DNA of 54,879 bases from Vitreoscilla sp. Its GTDB lineage: Bacteria > Pseudomonadota > Gammaproteobacteria > Burkholderiales > Burkholderiaceae_C. The first letter of the stretch is position 1, and every line of letters starts with the position of its first letter. Of the stretch, positions 19,572-31,142 are shown piece after piece. Location of the stretch: NCBI GenBank assembly GCA_018780145.1, contig JADMKA010000005.1, forward strand, positions 1 to 54,879, read 5' to 3'. The notes below the pieces were generated by a model. That model saw only the letters and a list, made by a program, of their open reading frames with translations. It was not told the DNA's origin and did not search any database. A program made the position numbers and the translations under genes.

Positions 19572-20825
19572 ATGGCAGAGATCAAGAACTACACCCTGAA
19601 CTTCGGCCCGCAGCACCCGGCCGCGCACGGCGTGCTGCGCCTGGTGCTGGAGCTCGACGGCGAAGTGATCCAGCGCGCCGACCCGCACATCGGCCTGCTG
19701 CACCGCGCCACCGAAAAGCTGGCCGAGAGCAAGACCTACATCCAGTCGCTGCCCTACATGGACCGCCTCGACTACGTGTCGATGATGGCCAACGAGCATG
19801 CCTACTGTCTGGCGATCGAGAAGCTGCTGGGCGTCGACGTGCCAGAGCGCGCGCAATACATCCGCGTGATGTTCGCCGAGATCACCCGGCTGCTGAACCA
19901 CTTGCTCTGGCTGGGCGCGCACGGCCTGGACTGCGGGGCGATGAACATCCTGATCTACTGCTTCCGCGAGCGGGAAGATCTGTTCGACATGTACGAGGCG
20001 GTGTCGGGTGCGCGCATGCACGCCGCCTACTATCGCCCGGGCGGCGTCTACCGGGACCTGCCCGACACGATGCCGCAGTACCAGGCGAGCAAGATCCGCA
20101 ATGCGCGCGCCATCAAGGCCCTGAACGACAACCGGCAGGGCTCGCTGCTCGACTTCATCGACGACTTCTGTGCACGGTTCCCGAAGAATGTCGACGACTA
20201 CGAAACCCTGCTGACCGACAACCGCATCTGGAAGCAGCGCACCGTGGGCATCGGTGTCGTGAGCCCCGAGCGGGCGCTGAACCTGGGGTTCACCGGCCCG
20301 ATGTTGCGTGGTTCGGGCTTTGCCTGGGACTTGCGCAAGACCCAGCCCTACGACGTGTACGCGAAGATGGATTTCGACGTGCCGGTGGGCGTGAATGGCG
20401 ACACCTACGACCGCTACCTGGTGCGCATCGCGGAGATGCGCCAGTCGAACCGCATCATCCAGCAGTGTGTGGCCTGGTTGCGTGCCAACCCCGGCCCGGT
20501 CATCACCGACAACCACAAGGTGGCACCGCCTTCCCGCGTGGACATAAAGTCCAGCATGGAAGAGCTGATCCACCACTTCAAGCTGTTCACCGAAGGCTTC
20601 CACGTGCCCGAGGGCGAAGCCTATGCAGCTGTCGAGCACCCCAAGGGCGAGTTCGGCATCTACCTCGTCAGCGACGGGGCGAACAAACCGTACCGCTTGA
20701 AGATCCGCGCCCCCGGTTTCCCGCACCTCGCGGCGCTGGACGAAATGGCGCGCGGCCACATGATCGCCGACGCCGTCGCGGTGATCGGGACCATGGACAT
20801 CGTGTTTGGCGAGATCGATCGATGA
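19572..20825 (+). CDS. nuoD: NADH-quinone oxidoreductase subunit D
   Basis: 49-kDa type subunit forming the quinone pocket with NuoB, 417 residues, derived from the large subunit of NiFe hydrogenases. Conserved N-terminal [22 protein letters not shown] with the quinone-site histidine, and C-terminal DIVFGEIDR. One base separates it from nuoC, and its TGA overlaps the nuoE start (ATGA). Confidence 0.98.
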   Translation: MAEIKNYTLNFGPQHPAAHGVLRLVLELDGEVIQRADPHIGLLHRATEKLAESKTYIQSLPYMDRLDYVSMMANEHAYCLAIEKLLGVDVPERAQYIRVMFAEITRLLNHLLWLGAHGLDCGAMNILIYCFREREDLFDMYEAVSGARMHAAYYRPGGVYRDLPDTMPQYQASKIRNARAIKALNDNRQGSLLDFIDDFCARFPKNVDDYETLLTDNRIWKQRTVGIGVVSPERALNLGFTGPMLRGSGFAWDLRKTQPYDVYAKMDFDVPVGVNGDTYDRYLVRIAEMRQSNRIIQQCVAWLRANPGPVITDNHKVAPPSRVDIKSSMEELIHHFKLFTEGFHVPEGEAYAAVEHPKGEFGIYLVSDGANKPYRLKIRAPGFPHLAALDEMARGHMIADAVAVIGTMDIVFGEIDR

Positions 20826-21319
20826 TGCTTTCAGAAGCCACCCAGGCCCGCTTCGCGAAGGAAGTCGCGAAGTTCCCGGCCGAGCAGAAGCAGTCCGCCG
20901 TGATGGCCTGCCTGTCCATCGTGCAGCAGGAGCAAGGCTGGGTGTCGGCCGAGGCAGAGACGGCCATCGCCGCCTACCTGGGCATGCCGGCCATCGCCGT
21001 GCACGAGGTCACGACCTTCTACAACATGTACAACCAGCAACCGGTGGGCAAGTACAAGCTCAACGTCTGCACCAACCTGCCGTGCCAGTTGCGCAACGGC
21101 CAGGCCGCGCTGGAGCACCTGTGCGAGACGCTGGGTGTCGAAGACGGTGGCACCACGGCCGATGGCTTGTTCACCGTCGCCAAGTGCGAGTGCCTGGGTG
21201 CCTGTGCCGACGCGCCGGTGATGCTGGTCAATGATCGCCAGATGCTGAGCACCATGAGCCACGCCAAGCTGGACGAGATGCTCGCGCTGATTCGCGCCGA
21301 CGAAGGAAAGGCCGCCTGA
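20822..21319 (+). CDS. nuoE: NADH-quinone oxidoreductase subunit E
   Basis: 24-kDa type thioredoxin-fold subunit of the NADH module (165 residues) with the [2Fe-2S] cluster N1a. Ligands fit C83 and C88 ([10 protein letters not shown]) plus C124 and C128 ([11 protein letters not shown]). Two ATGs are adjacent at 20822 and 20825; the first overlaps the nuoD stop. It ends 4 bases before nuoF. Confidence 0.96.
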   Translation: MMLSEATQARFAKEVAKFPAEQKQSAVMACLSIVQQEQGWVSAEAETAIAAYLGMPAIAVHEVTTFYNMYNQQPVGKYKLNVCTNLPCQLRNGQAALEHLCETLGVEDGGTTADGLFTVAKCECLGACADAPVMLVNDRQMLSTMSHAKLDEMLALIRADEGKAA

Positions 21320-21323
21320 CGCC

Positions 21324-22670
<1,347 letters not shown>

Positions 22671-22681
22671 GAACCTCCAAC

Positions 22682-24994
22682 ATGGTTGAAATCGAACTCG
22701 ACGGCAAGAAGGTCAGCGTCATCGAAGGCAGCATGGTCATGCATGCGGCCGACGCTGCGGGCACCTACATCCCGCACTTCTGCTACCACAAGAAGCTGTC
22801 CATCGCGGCCAACTGCCGCATGTGCCTGGTCGAGGTGGAGAAGGCGCCCAAGCCGATGCCGGCCTGTGCCACGCCGGTCACCCAGGGCATGGTGGTCCGC
22901 ACCAAGAGCGACAAGGCCATCAAGGCCCAGCAGTCGGTGATGGAGTTCCTGCTCATCAACCACCCGCTGGATTGCCCCATCTGCGACCAGGGCGGGGAGT
23001 GCCAGCTGCAGGACCTGGCCGTCGGCTACGGTGGCTCGGCTTCGCGCTACCAGGAAGAGAAGCGCGTCGTCTTCCACAAGAACGTCGGCCCGCTGATCTC
23101 GATGGAGGAGATGAGCCGCTGCATCCACTGCACCCGCTGCGTGCGTTTCGGGCAGGAAGTGGCCGGCATCATGGAGCTCGGCATGCAGCACCGCGGCGAG
23201 CATTCCGAGATCACCACCTTCGTGGGCCAGACGGTCGACTCCGAGCTGTCGGGCAACATGATCGACATCTGCCCCGTCGGGGCGCTCACCAGCAAGCCGT
23301 TCCGCTACAGCGCCCGCACCTGGGAACTGTCACGCCGCAAGAGCATCAGCCCACATGACTCCACCGGCGCGAATCTGGTCGTCCAGGTCAAGAACCACCA
23401 GGTGATGCGTGTCGTTCCACTGGAGAACGAAGAGGTCAACGAGTGCTGGATCTCCGACCGTGACCGCTTCAGCTACGAGGCCGTCAACAGCCCGCAGCGC
23501 CTGACCCAGCCGATGATCAAGCAGGGTGGCCAGTGGCAGGCGGTCGACTGGAACACCGCCCTCGGCTATGTGGCCGATGGGCTGAAGCGCGTCAAGGTCG
23601 AGTTCGGCGCCGAGGGCATCGGGGCCTTGGCCAGCCCGAACAGCACGGTCGAGGAACTGCACCTGCTGGCCAAGCTGGCGCGCGGCCTGGGCAGCGACAA
23701 CATCGACCATCGCCTGCGCCACGCGGACTTCTCGGCCGGCGAGGGCGTGCACTGGCTCGGCACCTCGATCGCGTCGCTGTCCAGGCTGGACCGTGCCTTC
23801 GTGGTTGGCTCCTTCCTGCGCAAGGACCACCCGTTGTTCGCCCAACGGATCCGCCAGGCCGCCCGCCATGGTGCCCGCGTGCTGAGCCTGCATGCCGTGC
23901 ACGACGACTGGGCGCTGCCCGTGGCCGCGCGCATCACGGCGGCGCCGGACGCCTGGGCGCAGTCCCTGGCCGATGTGGCCGGCTATGTCGCCACGGCGCG
24001 CGGGGTCAACGCACCGGCCACCGCCATGGTCTCTGCGAAAGCTGAAGCCATCGCGCAGGCGCTGCTGTCGGGCGAGCGCAAGGCCATCCTGCTCGGCAAC
24101 GCTGCGGCCCAGCATCCGCAGGCTTCGACCCTGCTCGCCCTGGCCAACTGGATCGCTGAACAGACCGGTGCCAGCGTGGGCTACCTCACCGACGGCGCGA
24201 ACCGCGTGGGTGCCCAGTTCGTCGGTGCTCAGCCGACGAACGGGGGCCTGAACGCCGGGCAGATGCTGACGCGTCCGATGAAGGCGCTGCTCCTGTTGAA
24301 TGTCGAGCCGGTGCTCGACGCGGCGGATGCTGCTGCAGCGCGTGCGTCCTTGCAGGCGTCCGGATTGGTGGTGGCGCTGACGCCGTTCAAGGATGCATCG
24401 ACCGAGCATGCCGACGTGTTGCTGCCGATCTCGCCTTTCACCGAGACGGCCGGCAGCTACATCAACGCCGAGGGTCGGCTGCAAGCCTTCCATGGCGTGG
24501 TCAAGGGCCTGGGCGACAGCCGGCCAGCCTGGAAGGTCCTGCGTGTCCTCGGCAACCTGCTGGGCTTGCCGGGTTTCAGCCAGGAGTCGGTCGAAGAAGT
24601 CCGCGCCGATGCGCTGGGCGACACCGCGTTGCTGAGCCAGCGCCTGGACAACCGCACCGCCGCAGCCCCCCAGCCTCGGGCATCCGCCGATGGCCTGCAG
24701 CGCGTGTCCGATGTGCCGGTGTACTGCAGCGACAGCCTGGTCCGCCGTGCCGCGTCGCTTCAGATGACCACGGATGCCAAGGCGCCCGTGGTCGGCTTGC
24801 CGGCGGCCCTTTGGAACCAACTGGGGCTTCAGCCTGGCGCGCGCGTTCGGGTGGGGCAGGGTGCTGCCACCGCAGTGCTGCCGGCGCGCCTGGACACCAG
24901 TCTGGCCGCCAATGCCGTCCGGGTGTCGGCCGGTCATGACGACACCTCGGCCTTGGGCCCGATGTTCGGCCCGATCACGGTGGAGGCTGCCTGA
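22682..24994 (+). CDS. nuoG: NADH-quinone oxidoreductase subunit G
   Basis: 75-kDa type subunit (770 residues) that relays electrons through clusters N1b, N4 and N5. N-terminal [2Fe-2S] region has [16 protein letters not shown]; the HxxxCxxC region and [14 protein letters not shown] follow, then [13 protein letters not shown] and [14 protein letters not shown]. The extra cluster N7 seen in E. coli is lost: the CxxCxxxC segment reads HDSTGAN here, while the distal cysteine remains in [11 protein letters not shown]. The molybdopterin-type remainder is diverged, as usual. Confidence 0.97.
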   Translation: MVEIELDGKKVSVIEGSMVMHAADAAGTYIPHFCYHKKLSIAANCRMCLVEVEKAPKPMPACATPVTQGMVVRTKSDKAIKAQQSVMEFLLINHPLDCPICDQGGECQLQDLAVGYGGSASRYQEEKRVVFHKNVGPLISMEEMSRCIHCTRCVRFGQEVAGIMELGMQHRGEHSEITTFVGQTVDSELSGNMIDICPVGALTSKPFRYSARTWELSRRKSISPHDSTGANLVVQVKNHQVMRVVPLENEEVNECWISDRDRFSYEAVNSPQRLTQPMIKQGGQWQAVDWNTALGYVADGLKRVKVEFGAEGIGALASPNSTVEELHLLAKLARGLGSDNIDHRLRHADFSAGEGVHWLGTSIASLSRLDRAFVVGSFLRKDHPLFAQRIRQAARHGARVLSLHAVHDDWALPVAARITAAPDAWAQSLADVAGYVATARGVNAPATAMVSAKAEAIAQALLSGERKAILLGNAAAQHPQASTLLALANWIAEQTGASVGYLTDGANRVGAQFVGAQPTNGGLNAGQMLTRPMKALLLLNVEPVLDAADAAAARASLQASGLVVALTPFKDASTEHADVLLPISPFTETAGSYINAEGRLQAFHGVVKGLGDSRPAWKVLRVLGNLLGLPGFSQESVEEVRADALGDTALLSQRLDNRTAAAPQPRASADGLQRVSDVPVYCSDSLVRRAASLQMTTDAKAPVVGLPAALWNQLGLQPGARVRVGQGAATAVLPARLDTSLAANAVRVSAGHDDTSALGPMFGPITVEAA

Positions 24995-25014
24995 ACCAGG
25001 CTGCAGGAACGCAC

Positions 25015-26076
25015 ATGATCGACTCTCTCTACCAATTCGGGCTAGACGCCCTGGGCCCCATCTGGTGGGCCGTGCTGTGGTCGCTGATCAAGATCGTCGT
25101 GGTGGTCGCGCCGCTGATGGGTTGCGTCGCGTACCTGACCCTGTGGGAACGCAAGGCAATCGGCTGGTCTCAGATCCGCCCCGGCCCGAACCGGGTCGGT
25201 CCGTTCGGCCTGCTGACCCCCATTGCCGATGCGGTCAAGCTGGTCTTCAAGGAGATCATCCGCCCGACGGCTGCCAACAAGGGCCTGTTCTTCCTCGGCC
25301 CGGTGATGACCATCATGCCGGCACTGGCCGCATGGGCGGTGATCCCCTTTGGCCCGGAGGTGGCCCTGGCCAACGTCAACGCCGGCCTGCTGTTCCTGAT
25401 GGCGATCACCTCGATGGAGGTCTATGGCGTCATCATCGCCGGCTGGGCCTCCAACTCGAAGTACGCCTTCCTGGGTGCACTGCGTGCTTCGGCTCAGATG
25501 GTCTCCTACGAAATCGCCATGGGCTTCGCGCTGGTGGTGGTCCTGATGGTCTCTGGCAGCATGAACATGACCGAGATCGTCATGGTTCAGGGCAAGGGCC
25601 GCATGGCCGACATGGGCCTGGGCGTGTTCTCGTGGAACTGGCTGCCGCTGCTGCCGATCTTCGTCGTCTACTTCATCTCCGGCCTGGCCGAAACCAACCG
25701 CCACCCGTTCGATGTGGTGGAGGGCGAGTCGGAGATCGTCGCCGGCCACATGATCGAGTACTCGGGCATGTCGTTCGCGATGTTCTTCCTGGCCGAATAC
25801 GCGAACATGATCCTGGTGTCGATGCTCGCGGTGCTGCTCTTCCTCGGCGGCTGGCTGAGCCCCTTCGCCTTCCTCGATTTCATCCCCGGATGGATCTGGC
25901 TGGGCATCAAGGTCTTCGTGGTCGTCACGATGTTCCTCTGGGTGCGCGCCACGTTCCCGCGCTTCCGCTATGACCAGATCATGCGCCTGGGCTGGAAGAT
26001 CTTCATCCCCGTCACCCTGGTGTGGCTGGTCGTCGTGGGTCTGTGGATCCAGTCGCCGTTCAACATCTGGAAGTAA
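25015..26076 (+). CDS. nuoH: NADH-quinone oxidoreductase subunit H
   Basis: ND1-type membrane subunit (353 residues, about eight helices) that connects the peripheral and membrane arms and lines the quinone channel. Conserved stretches: [23 protein letters not shown] near residue 44 and the loop [23 protein letters not shown] with acidic residues linked to proton coupling. Start ATG at 25015; 20 bases after nuoG. Confidence 0.98.
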   Translation: MIDSLYQFGLDALGPIWWAVLWSLIKIVVVVAPLMGCVAYLTLWERKAIGWSQIRPGPNRVGPFGLLTPIADAVKLVFKEIIRPTAANKGLFFLGPVMTIMPALAAWAVIPFGPEVALANVNAGLLFLMAITSMEVYGVIIAGWASNSKYAFLGALRASAQMVSYEIAMGFALVVVLMVSGSMNMTEIVMVQGKGRMADMGLGVFSWNWLPLLPIFVVYFISGLAETNRHPFDVVEGESEIVAGHMIEYSGMSFAMFFLAEYANMILVSMLAVLLFLGGWLSPFAFLDFIPGWIWLGIKVFVVVTMFLWVRATFPRFRYDQIMRLGWKIFIPVTLVWLVVVGLWIQSPFNIWK

Positions 26077-26093
26077 GGCGAGGTCGAATCCAA

Positions 26094-26591
26094 ATGTCTG
26101 CTGCCACCTCACTGAAGGACCTGTTCTCGAGCTTCCTGCTCGCTGAACTTTGGAAGGGCCTGATGCTCACCGGGCGCCATTTCCTCTCGCCCACCATCAC
26201 GGTCCAGTTTCCGGAAGAGAAGACCCCGCTGTCGCCGCGGTTCCGCGGCCTGCATGCCTTGCGCCGCTACGAGAACGGCGAGGAGCGCTGCATCGCCTGC
26301 AAGCTGTGCGAGGCCGTCTGCCCGGCCATGGCGATCACCATCGAATCCGACGTGCGCGCCGACGGCTCCCGCCGCACCACGCGCTACGACATCGACCTGA
26401 CCAAGTGCATCTTCTGCGGCTTCTGCGAAGAGAGCTGCCCGGTCGACTCGATCGTCGAAACGCACATCTTCGAGTACCACGGGGAGAAGCGGGGCGACCT
26501 GTACTTCACCAAGGACATGCTGCTCGCCGTCGGCGACCGGTACGAAAAGCAGATCGCCGCCAGCAAGGAGGCCGACGCGAAGTTCCGCTGA
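26094..26591 (+). CDS. nuoI: NADH-quinone oxidoreductase subunit I
   Basis: TYKY-type ferredoxin subunit (165 residues) carrying clusters N6a and N6b. Two CxxCxxCxxxCP motifs are intact: [12 protein letters not shown] near residue 65 and [12 protein letters not shown] near 105. Start ATG at 26094; an in-frame extension into nuoH is open but has no family similarity. Confidence 0.97.
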   Translation: MSAATSLKDLFSSFLLAELWKGLMLTGRHFLSPTITVQFPEEKTPLSPRFRGLHALRRYENGEERCIACKLCEAVCPAMAITIESDVRADGSRRTTRYDIDLTKCIFCGFCEESCPVDSIVETHIFEYHGEKRGDLYFTKDMLLAVGDRYEKQIAASKEADAKFR

Positions 26592-26612
26592 ATGCGGGCA
26601 TCGCGCGAGTAG

Positions 26613-27257
26613 ATGATCATGAATACCACCTCCGCCCTGTTCTACCTGTTCGCAGCCGTGCTGCTGGTGTCGGCCTTCCGGGTCATCACGGCCCGCAGCA
26701 CCGTGCATGCAGCGCTGTTCCTGGTGCTGGCCTTCTTCAATGCAGCCTGCGTCTGGATGCTGCTGAAGGCCGAGTTCCTGGCCATTGCCCTGGTACTGGT
26801 CTATGTTGGCGCCGTGATGGTGCTGTTCCTCTTTGTCGTGATGATGCTGGACATCAACACCGACAGCATGCGCGAGGGCTTCTGGACGCATTTCCCGCTG
26901 GCGGCCTTTGTCGGCGTGCTGATCGCGCTGGAGATGTACCTGGTGATGCGCAACGGTTTCAACCTGGGCACCGCCACTCCGATGGACCCTGCCGTCCTCA
27001 AGCTCGGCAACACGCGCGCTTTGGGTGTCGAGGTCTACACCCAGTACCTGTATCCCCTGCAGGTGGCGGCGGTGCTGTTGCTGGTGGCCATCATCGCGGC
27101 CATCGCACTGACGCTGCGCAAGCGCAAGGACAGCCGGTCTCAAAACCCGTCCGAGCAGGTTCGCGCGAAGCCGGCAGACCGGGTGCGCCTGGTCAAGATG
27201 GATCCGGTGATCGAGGCGCCTTCGCTGCCCAAGACCCCGGAAGGAGGCACGGCATGA
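26613..27257 (+). CDS. nuoJ: NADH-quinone oxidoreductase subunit J
   Basis: ND6-type membrane subunit with five hydrophobic helices and the conserved pi-bulge segment [20 protein letters not shown]. At 214 residues it is longer than E. coli NuoJ because of a charged C-terminal cytoplasmic tail from about residue 170. ATG at 26613 and 26619 are both possible. Its TGA overlaps the nuoK start (ATGA). Confidence 0.95.
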   Translation: MIMNTTSALFYLFAAVLLVSAFRVITARSTVHAALFLVLAFFNAACVWMLLKAEFLAIALVLVYVGAVMVLFLFVVMMLDINTDSMREGFWTHFPLAAFVGVLIALEMYLVMRNGFNLGTATPMDPAVLKLGNTRALGVEVYTQYLYPLQVAAVLLLVAIIAAIALTLRKRKDSRSQNPSEQVRAKPADRVRLVKMDPVIEAPSLPKTPEGGTA

Positions 27258-27571
27258 ACGCCGCCGGCATCACCCTGTACCACTACCTCACCCTGGGTGG
27301 CTTCCTGTTTGCCCTGTCGGTGGTCGGCATCTTCATGAACCGCCGCAACCTGATCGTGCTGCTGATGGCCATCGAGCTGATGCTGCTGGCGGTCAACATG
27401 AATTTCGTGGCCTTTTCGCACTACCTGGGCGACATGCAGGGTCAGGTGTTCGTGTTCTTCATTCTGACCGTCGCGGCCGCCGAATCGGCGATTGGCCTGG
27501 CCATCCTGGTCGTTCTGTTCCGCAACCGCGCCACGATCGCGGTGGACGAACTCGATTCCCTCAAGGGCTGA
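27254..27571 (+). CDS. nuoK: NADH-quinone oxidoreductase subunit K
   Basis: ND4L-type subunit, three transmembrane helices in 105 residues. The two membrane glutamates important for proton transfer are visible in [13 protein letters not shown] and [11 protein letters not shown]. The start overlaps nuoJ by 4 bases; AAGGAGG stands a few bases upstream, a strong ribosome binding site. Confidence 0.97.
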   Translation: MNAAGITLYHYLTLGGFLFALSVVGIFMNRRNLIVLLMAIELMLLAVNMNFVAFSHYLGDMQGQVFVFFILTVAAAESAIGLAILVVLFRNRATIAVDELDSLKG

Positions 27572-27597
27572 ACGCCGACGCTGAAAGCCCCACGACC

Positions 27598-29628
27598 ATG
27601 TCTGCACAACTTTCCCAGAACCTGCTCCTGACGGTGCCGATGGCACCGCTCGTTGGTGCCGTGGTGGCCGGCCTGTTCGGCAAGACCGTGGGCCGGCGCG
27701 GCGCCCACGTCATCACCATCCTCGGCGTGCTGATCTCCTTCATCATCTCGGTGATGGTGCTGAAATCGGTGGGCCTCGACGGCGCCCGCTTCAACGGCAC
27801 CGTCTACGAGTGGATGAACCTCGGCGGCCTGAAGATGGAGGTCGGCTTCCTGATCGACGGCCTGACCGCGATGATGATGTGCGTGGTGACCTTCGTGTCG
27901 CTGATGGTGCACATCTACACCATCGGGTACATGGAAGAGGATCCGGGCTACCAGCGCTTCTTCTCATACATCTCGCTGTTCACCTTCTCGATGCTCATGC
28001 TGGTCATGAGCAACAACTTCCTGCAGTTGTTCTTCGGCTGGGAGGCGGTGGGCCTGGTGAGCTACCTGCTGATCGGCTTCTGGTTCAAGCGGCCGACGGC
28101 GATCTTCGCCAACATGAAGGCCTTTCTGGTCAACCGGGTCGGCGACTTCGGCTTCATCCTCGGCATCGGCCTGATCGTGGCCTTCACCGGCTCGCTGAAC
28201 TACAGCGAGGTGTTCGCCAAGGCCGAGGAGTACGCCAAGCTGCCGTTCCCGCTGCCGCTGTGGGGCGGCGAGTGGATGCTCATCACGGTGACCTGCATCT
28301 GCCTGTTCATCGGGGCGATGGGCAAGAGTGCGCAGTTCCCGCTGCACGTGTGGCTGCCGGATTCAATGGAGGGCCCGACCCCGATCTCTGCGCTGATCCA
28401 CGCCGCCACCATGGTGACGGCTGGCATCTTCATGGTGACCCGCATGTCGCCGCTGTTCGAGCTGTCGGACACGGCGCTCAGCGTCGTGCTGGTCGTTGGC
28501 GCGATCACGGCGCTGTTCATGGGCTTCCTGGGCATCATCCAGAACGACATCAAGCGGGTGGTGGCCTACTCGACCTTGTCTCAGCTCGGCTACATGACGG
28601 TGGCGCTGGGCGCTTCGGCCTACTCGGTGGCCGTGTTCCACCTGATGACCCACGCCTTCTTCAAGGCGCTGCTGTTCCTGGGTGCGGGCTCGGTCATCAT
28701 CGGCATGCACCACGACCAGGACATCCGCAACATGGGCGGCCTGCGCAAGTACATGCCGCTGACCTGGATCACCTCGCTGCTGGGTTCGCTGGCGTTGATC
28801 GGCACCCCGTTCTTCGCGGGCTTCTACTCGAAGGACTCGATCATCGAGGCCGTGCACGCCAGCCACCTGCCGGGTGCCGGGTTCGCCTACTTCGCGGTGG
28901 TGGCCGGCGTCTTCGTGACGGCGTTCTATTCCTTCCGGATGTACTTCCTGGTCTTCCACGGCAAGGAGCGCTTCCACCACAAGCCCTTCCCGGGCGAGCA
29001 CGACCACCACGACGACCACGCCGAGCACCACGACCCGCACGAGTCGCCCTGGGTGGTCACGGCGCCCCTGGTGCTGTTGGCGATCCCCTCGGTGGTGATC
29101 GGTTTCCTGACCATCCAGCCGATGCTGTTCGGCGACTTCCTCAAGGACGCCATCACCGTCCATGGCGCACACCACCCTGCGATGGCCGAGCTGGCCGAGG
29201 GGTTCCACGGCGCCACCGCGATGGCCCTGCACGGCCTGACCACGCTGCCGTTCTGGCTCGCCCTGGGCGGGGTCGTGACGGCCTATGTGTTCTATCTCGT
29301 CAAGCCCGAGATCCCGGCCTGGTTCGCCAGGACCTTTGCCCCGGTGATCAAGGTGCTCGAGAACAAGTACTACATGGACTGGATCAACGAGAACATCCTC
29401 GCGGCAGCCACCCGCCGGCTCGGCATGGGCCTGTGGAAGGGGGGCGATGTCGCTGTGATCGACGGTGCGGTGAATGGCTCTGCCAGCCTGGTCGGCGCCT
29501 TTTCGAGCGTGGTCCGCACTTTGCAGACCGGCTACCTGTCGTGGTATGCGCTGTTCATGGTGCTGGGTGTGTTCGGCCTGATGACATGGCAACTGTGGCC
29601 CTACCTGATGAGCCTGATCGTTCATTGA
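27598..29628 (+). CDS. nuoL: NADH-quinone oxidoreductase subunit L
   Basis: ND5-type antiporter-like proton channel at the distal end of the membrane arm, 676 residues with many helices and the long lateral helix. Conserved core: FFGWEAVGLVSYLLIGFW with the key glutamate, and KSAQFPLHVWLPDSMEGPTP with the key lysine. A histidine/aspartate-rich loop (EHDHHDDHAEHHDPHE) lies near residue 465, a plausible metal-binding stretch of unknown role. Confidence 0.98.
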   Translation: MSAQLSQNLLLTVPMAPLVGAVVAGLFGKTVGRRGAHVITILGVLISFIISVMVLKSVGLDGARFNGTVYEWMNLGGLKMEVGFLIDGLTAMMMCVVTFVSLMVHIYTIGYMEEDPGYQRFFSYISLFTFSMLMLVMSNNFLQLFFGWEAVGLVSYLLIGFWFKRPTAIFANMKAFLVNRVGDFGFILGIGLIVAFTGSLNYSEVFAKAEEYAKLPFPLPLWGGEWMLITVTCICLFIGAMGKSAQFPLHVWLPDSMEGPTPISALIHAATMVTAGIFMVTRMSPLFELSDTALSVVLVVGAITALFMGFLGIIQNDIKRVVAYSTLSQLGYMTVALGASAYSVAVFHLMTHAFFKALLFLGAGSVIIGMHHDQDIRNMGGLRKYMPLTWITSLLGSLALIGTPFFAGFYSKDSIIEAVHASHLPGAGFAYFAVVAGVFVTAFYSFRMYFLVFHGKERFHHKPFPGEHDHHDDHAEHHDPHESPWVVTAPLVLLAIPSVVIGFLTIQPMLFGDFLKDAITVHGAHHPAMAELAEGFHGATAMALHGLTTLPFWLALGGVVTAYVFYLVKPEIPAWFARTFAPVIKVLENKYYMDWINENILAAATRRLGMGLWKGGDVAVIDGAVNGSASLVGAFSSVVRTLQTGYLSWYALFMVLGVFGLMTWQLWPYLMSLIVH

Positions 29629-29647
29629 GGCTGGGCGGAGAACAAGA

Positions 29648-31132
29648 ATGGGTCTTTTGAGTGTTGCCATCTGGATGCCGATCGCCTTCGGCGCCTTGCT
29701 GCTGGCCTTGGGGCGCGACGAGAACGCGAGCGCCTCGCGCTGGATCGCGCTGGTCGGCGCGGTCCTGAGCTTCCTGGTCACCCTGCCGTTGGTCACCGGT
29801 TTCGACCCGGGCACGGCGGCGATGCAGTTCCAGGAGAACCTGTCCTGGATCGAACGTTTCAACGTGCGTTACCACCTGGGCGTGGATGGCATCTCGGTCT
29901 GGTTCGTGCTGTTGACGGCCTTCATCACGGTGGTGGTGGTGATCGCCGGCTGGGAGGTCATCACCTCGCGAGCGCACCAGTACATGGGCGCCTTCCTGAT
30001 CCTCTCCGGCCTGATGGTCGGTGTGTTCAGCGCGGTCGACGGCCTGCTGTTCTATGTCTTCTTCGAAGCCACGCTGATCCCGATGTACATCATCATCGGC
30101 GTCTGGGGCGGCCCGCGGCGCGTTTATGCGGCGTTCAAGTTCTTCCTCTATACGCTGCTCGGCTCGCTGCTGATGCTGGTGGCGTTGATCTACCTGTACT
30201 ACAAGTCGGGCGGCAGCTTCGACATCCTCGCCTGGCACAAGCTGCCCCTCGCCATGCCGGCACAGGCCCTGCTGTTCTTCGCCTTCTTCGCTGCCTTCTC
30301 GGTGAAGGTGCCGATGTGGCCGGTGCACACCTGGCTGCCGGACGCCCACGTCGAGGCCCCCACCGGGGGCTCGGTGGTGCTGGCCGCCATCATGCTGAAG
30401 CTCGGTGCCTATGGCTTCCTGCGTTTCTCGATGCCGATTGCGCCGGACGCCAGCCGCGAGTACGCCTGGTTCATCATCGCGTTGAGTCTGATCGCGGTGA
30501 TCTACATCGGGCTGGTCGCATTGGTGCAGCAGGACATGAAGAAGCTGGTGGCCTATTCGTCGATCGCCCACATGGGTTTCGTGACGCTGGGCTTCTTCAT
30601 CTTCAACGAGCTCGGCGTCTCGGGTGGCCTGGTGCAGATGATCTCGCACGGCTTTGTCTCCGGCGCGATGTTCCTGTGCATCGGTGTGCTGTACGACCGC
30701 GTGCACTCTCGCGAGATCGCCAGCTACGGCGGGGTGGTCAACACCATGCCCAAGTTCACCGCGTTCGCGGTGCTGTTCGCGATGGCCAACTGCGGTCTGC
30801 CGGGGACGGCTGGGTTCATCGGCGAGTGGATGGTCATCCTGGGCACGGTCAAGGTGAACTTCTGGCTCGGGGCGCTGGCCGCTACGGCGCTGATCTTCGG
30901 TGCGGCCTACACCTTGTGGATGGTCAAGCGGGTCTATTTCGGCGACGTCGCGAACGACGATGTCCGCGCGCTGCAGGACATCAACGCCCGAGAGTTCCTG
31001 ATGTTGGGTGTTCTCGCCGTAGCCGTGATGGCGATGGGCCTGTACCCGAAACCGTTCACCGACGTGATGCACACCTCCGTGACCGAGCTGTTGCAGCACG
31101 TGGGCACCTCCAAGCTGCCCAAGCTGCCCTGA
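29648..31132 (+). CDS. nuoM: NADH-quinone oxidoreductase subunit M
   Basis: ND4-type antiporter-like proton channel (494 residues). The signature YVFFEATLIPMYIIIGVWGG with the essential glutamate and KVPMWPVHTWLPDAHVEAPT with the lysine are intact. It starts 19 bases after nuoL and is followed by nuoN after 10 bases. Confidence 0.98.
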   Translation: MGLLSVAIWMPIAFGALLLALGRDENASASRWIALVGAVLSFLVTLPLVTGFDPGTAAMQFQENLSWIERFNVRYHLGVDGISVWFVLLTAFITVVVVIAGWEVITSRAHQYMGAFLILSGLMVGVFSAVDGLLFYVFFEATLIPMYIIIGVWGGPRRVYAAFKFFLYTLLGSLLMLVALIYLYYKSGGSFDILAWHKLPLAMPAQALLFFAFFAAFSVKVPMWPVHTWLPDAHVEAPTGGSVVLAAIMLKLGAYGFLRFSMPIAPDASREYAWFIIALSLIAVIYIGLVALVQQDMKKLVAYSSIAHMGFVTLGFFIFNELGVSGGLVQMISHGFVSGAMFLCIGVLYDRVHSREIASYGGVVNTMPKFTAFAVLFAMANCGLPGTAGFIGEWMVILGTVKVNFWLGALAATALIFGAAYTLWMVKRVYFGDVANDDVRALQDINAREFLMLGVLAVAVMAMGLYPKPFTDVMHTSVTELLQHVGTSKLPKLP

Positions 31133-31142
31133 CGACGCCGAA

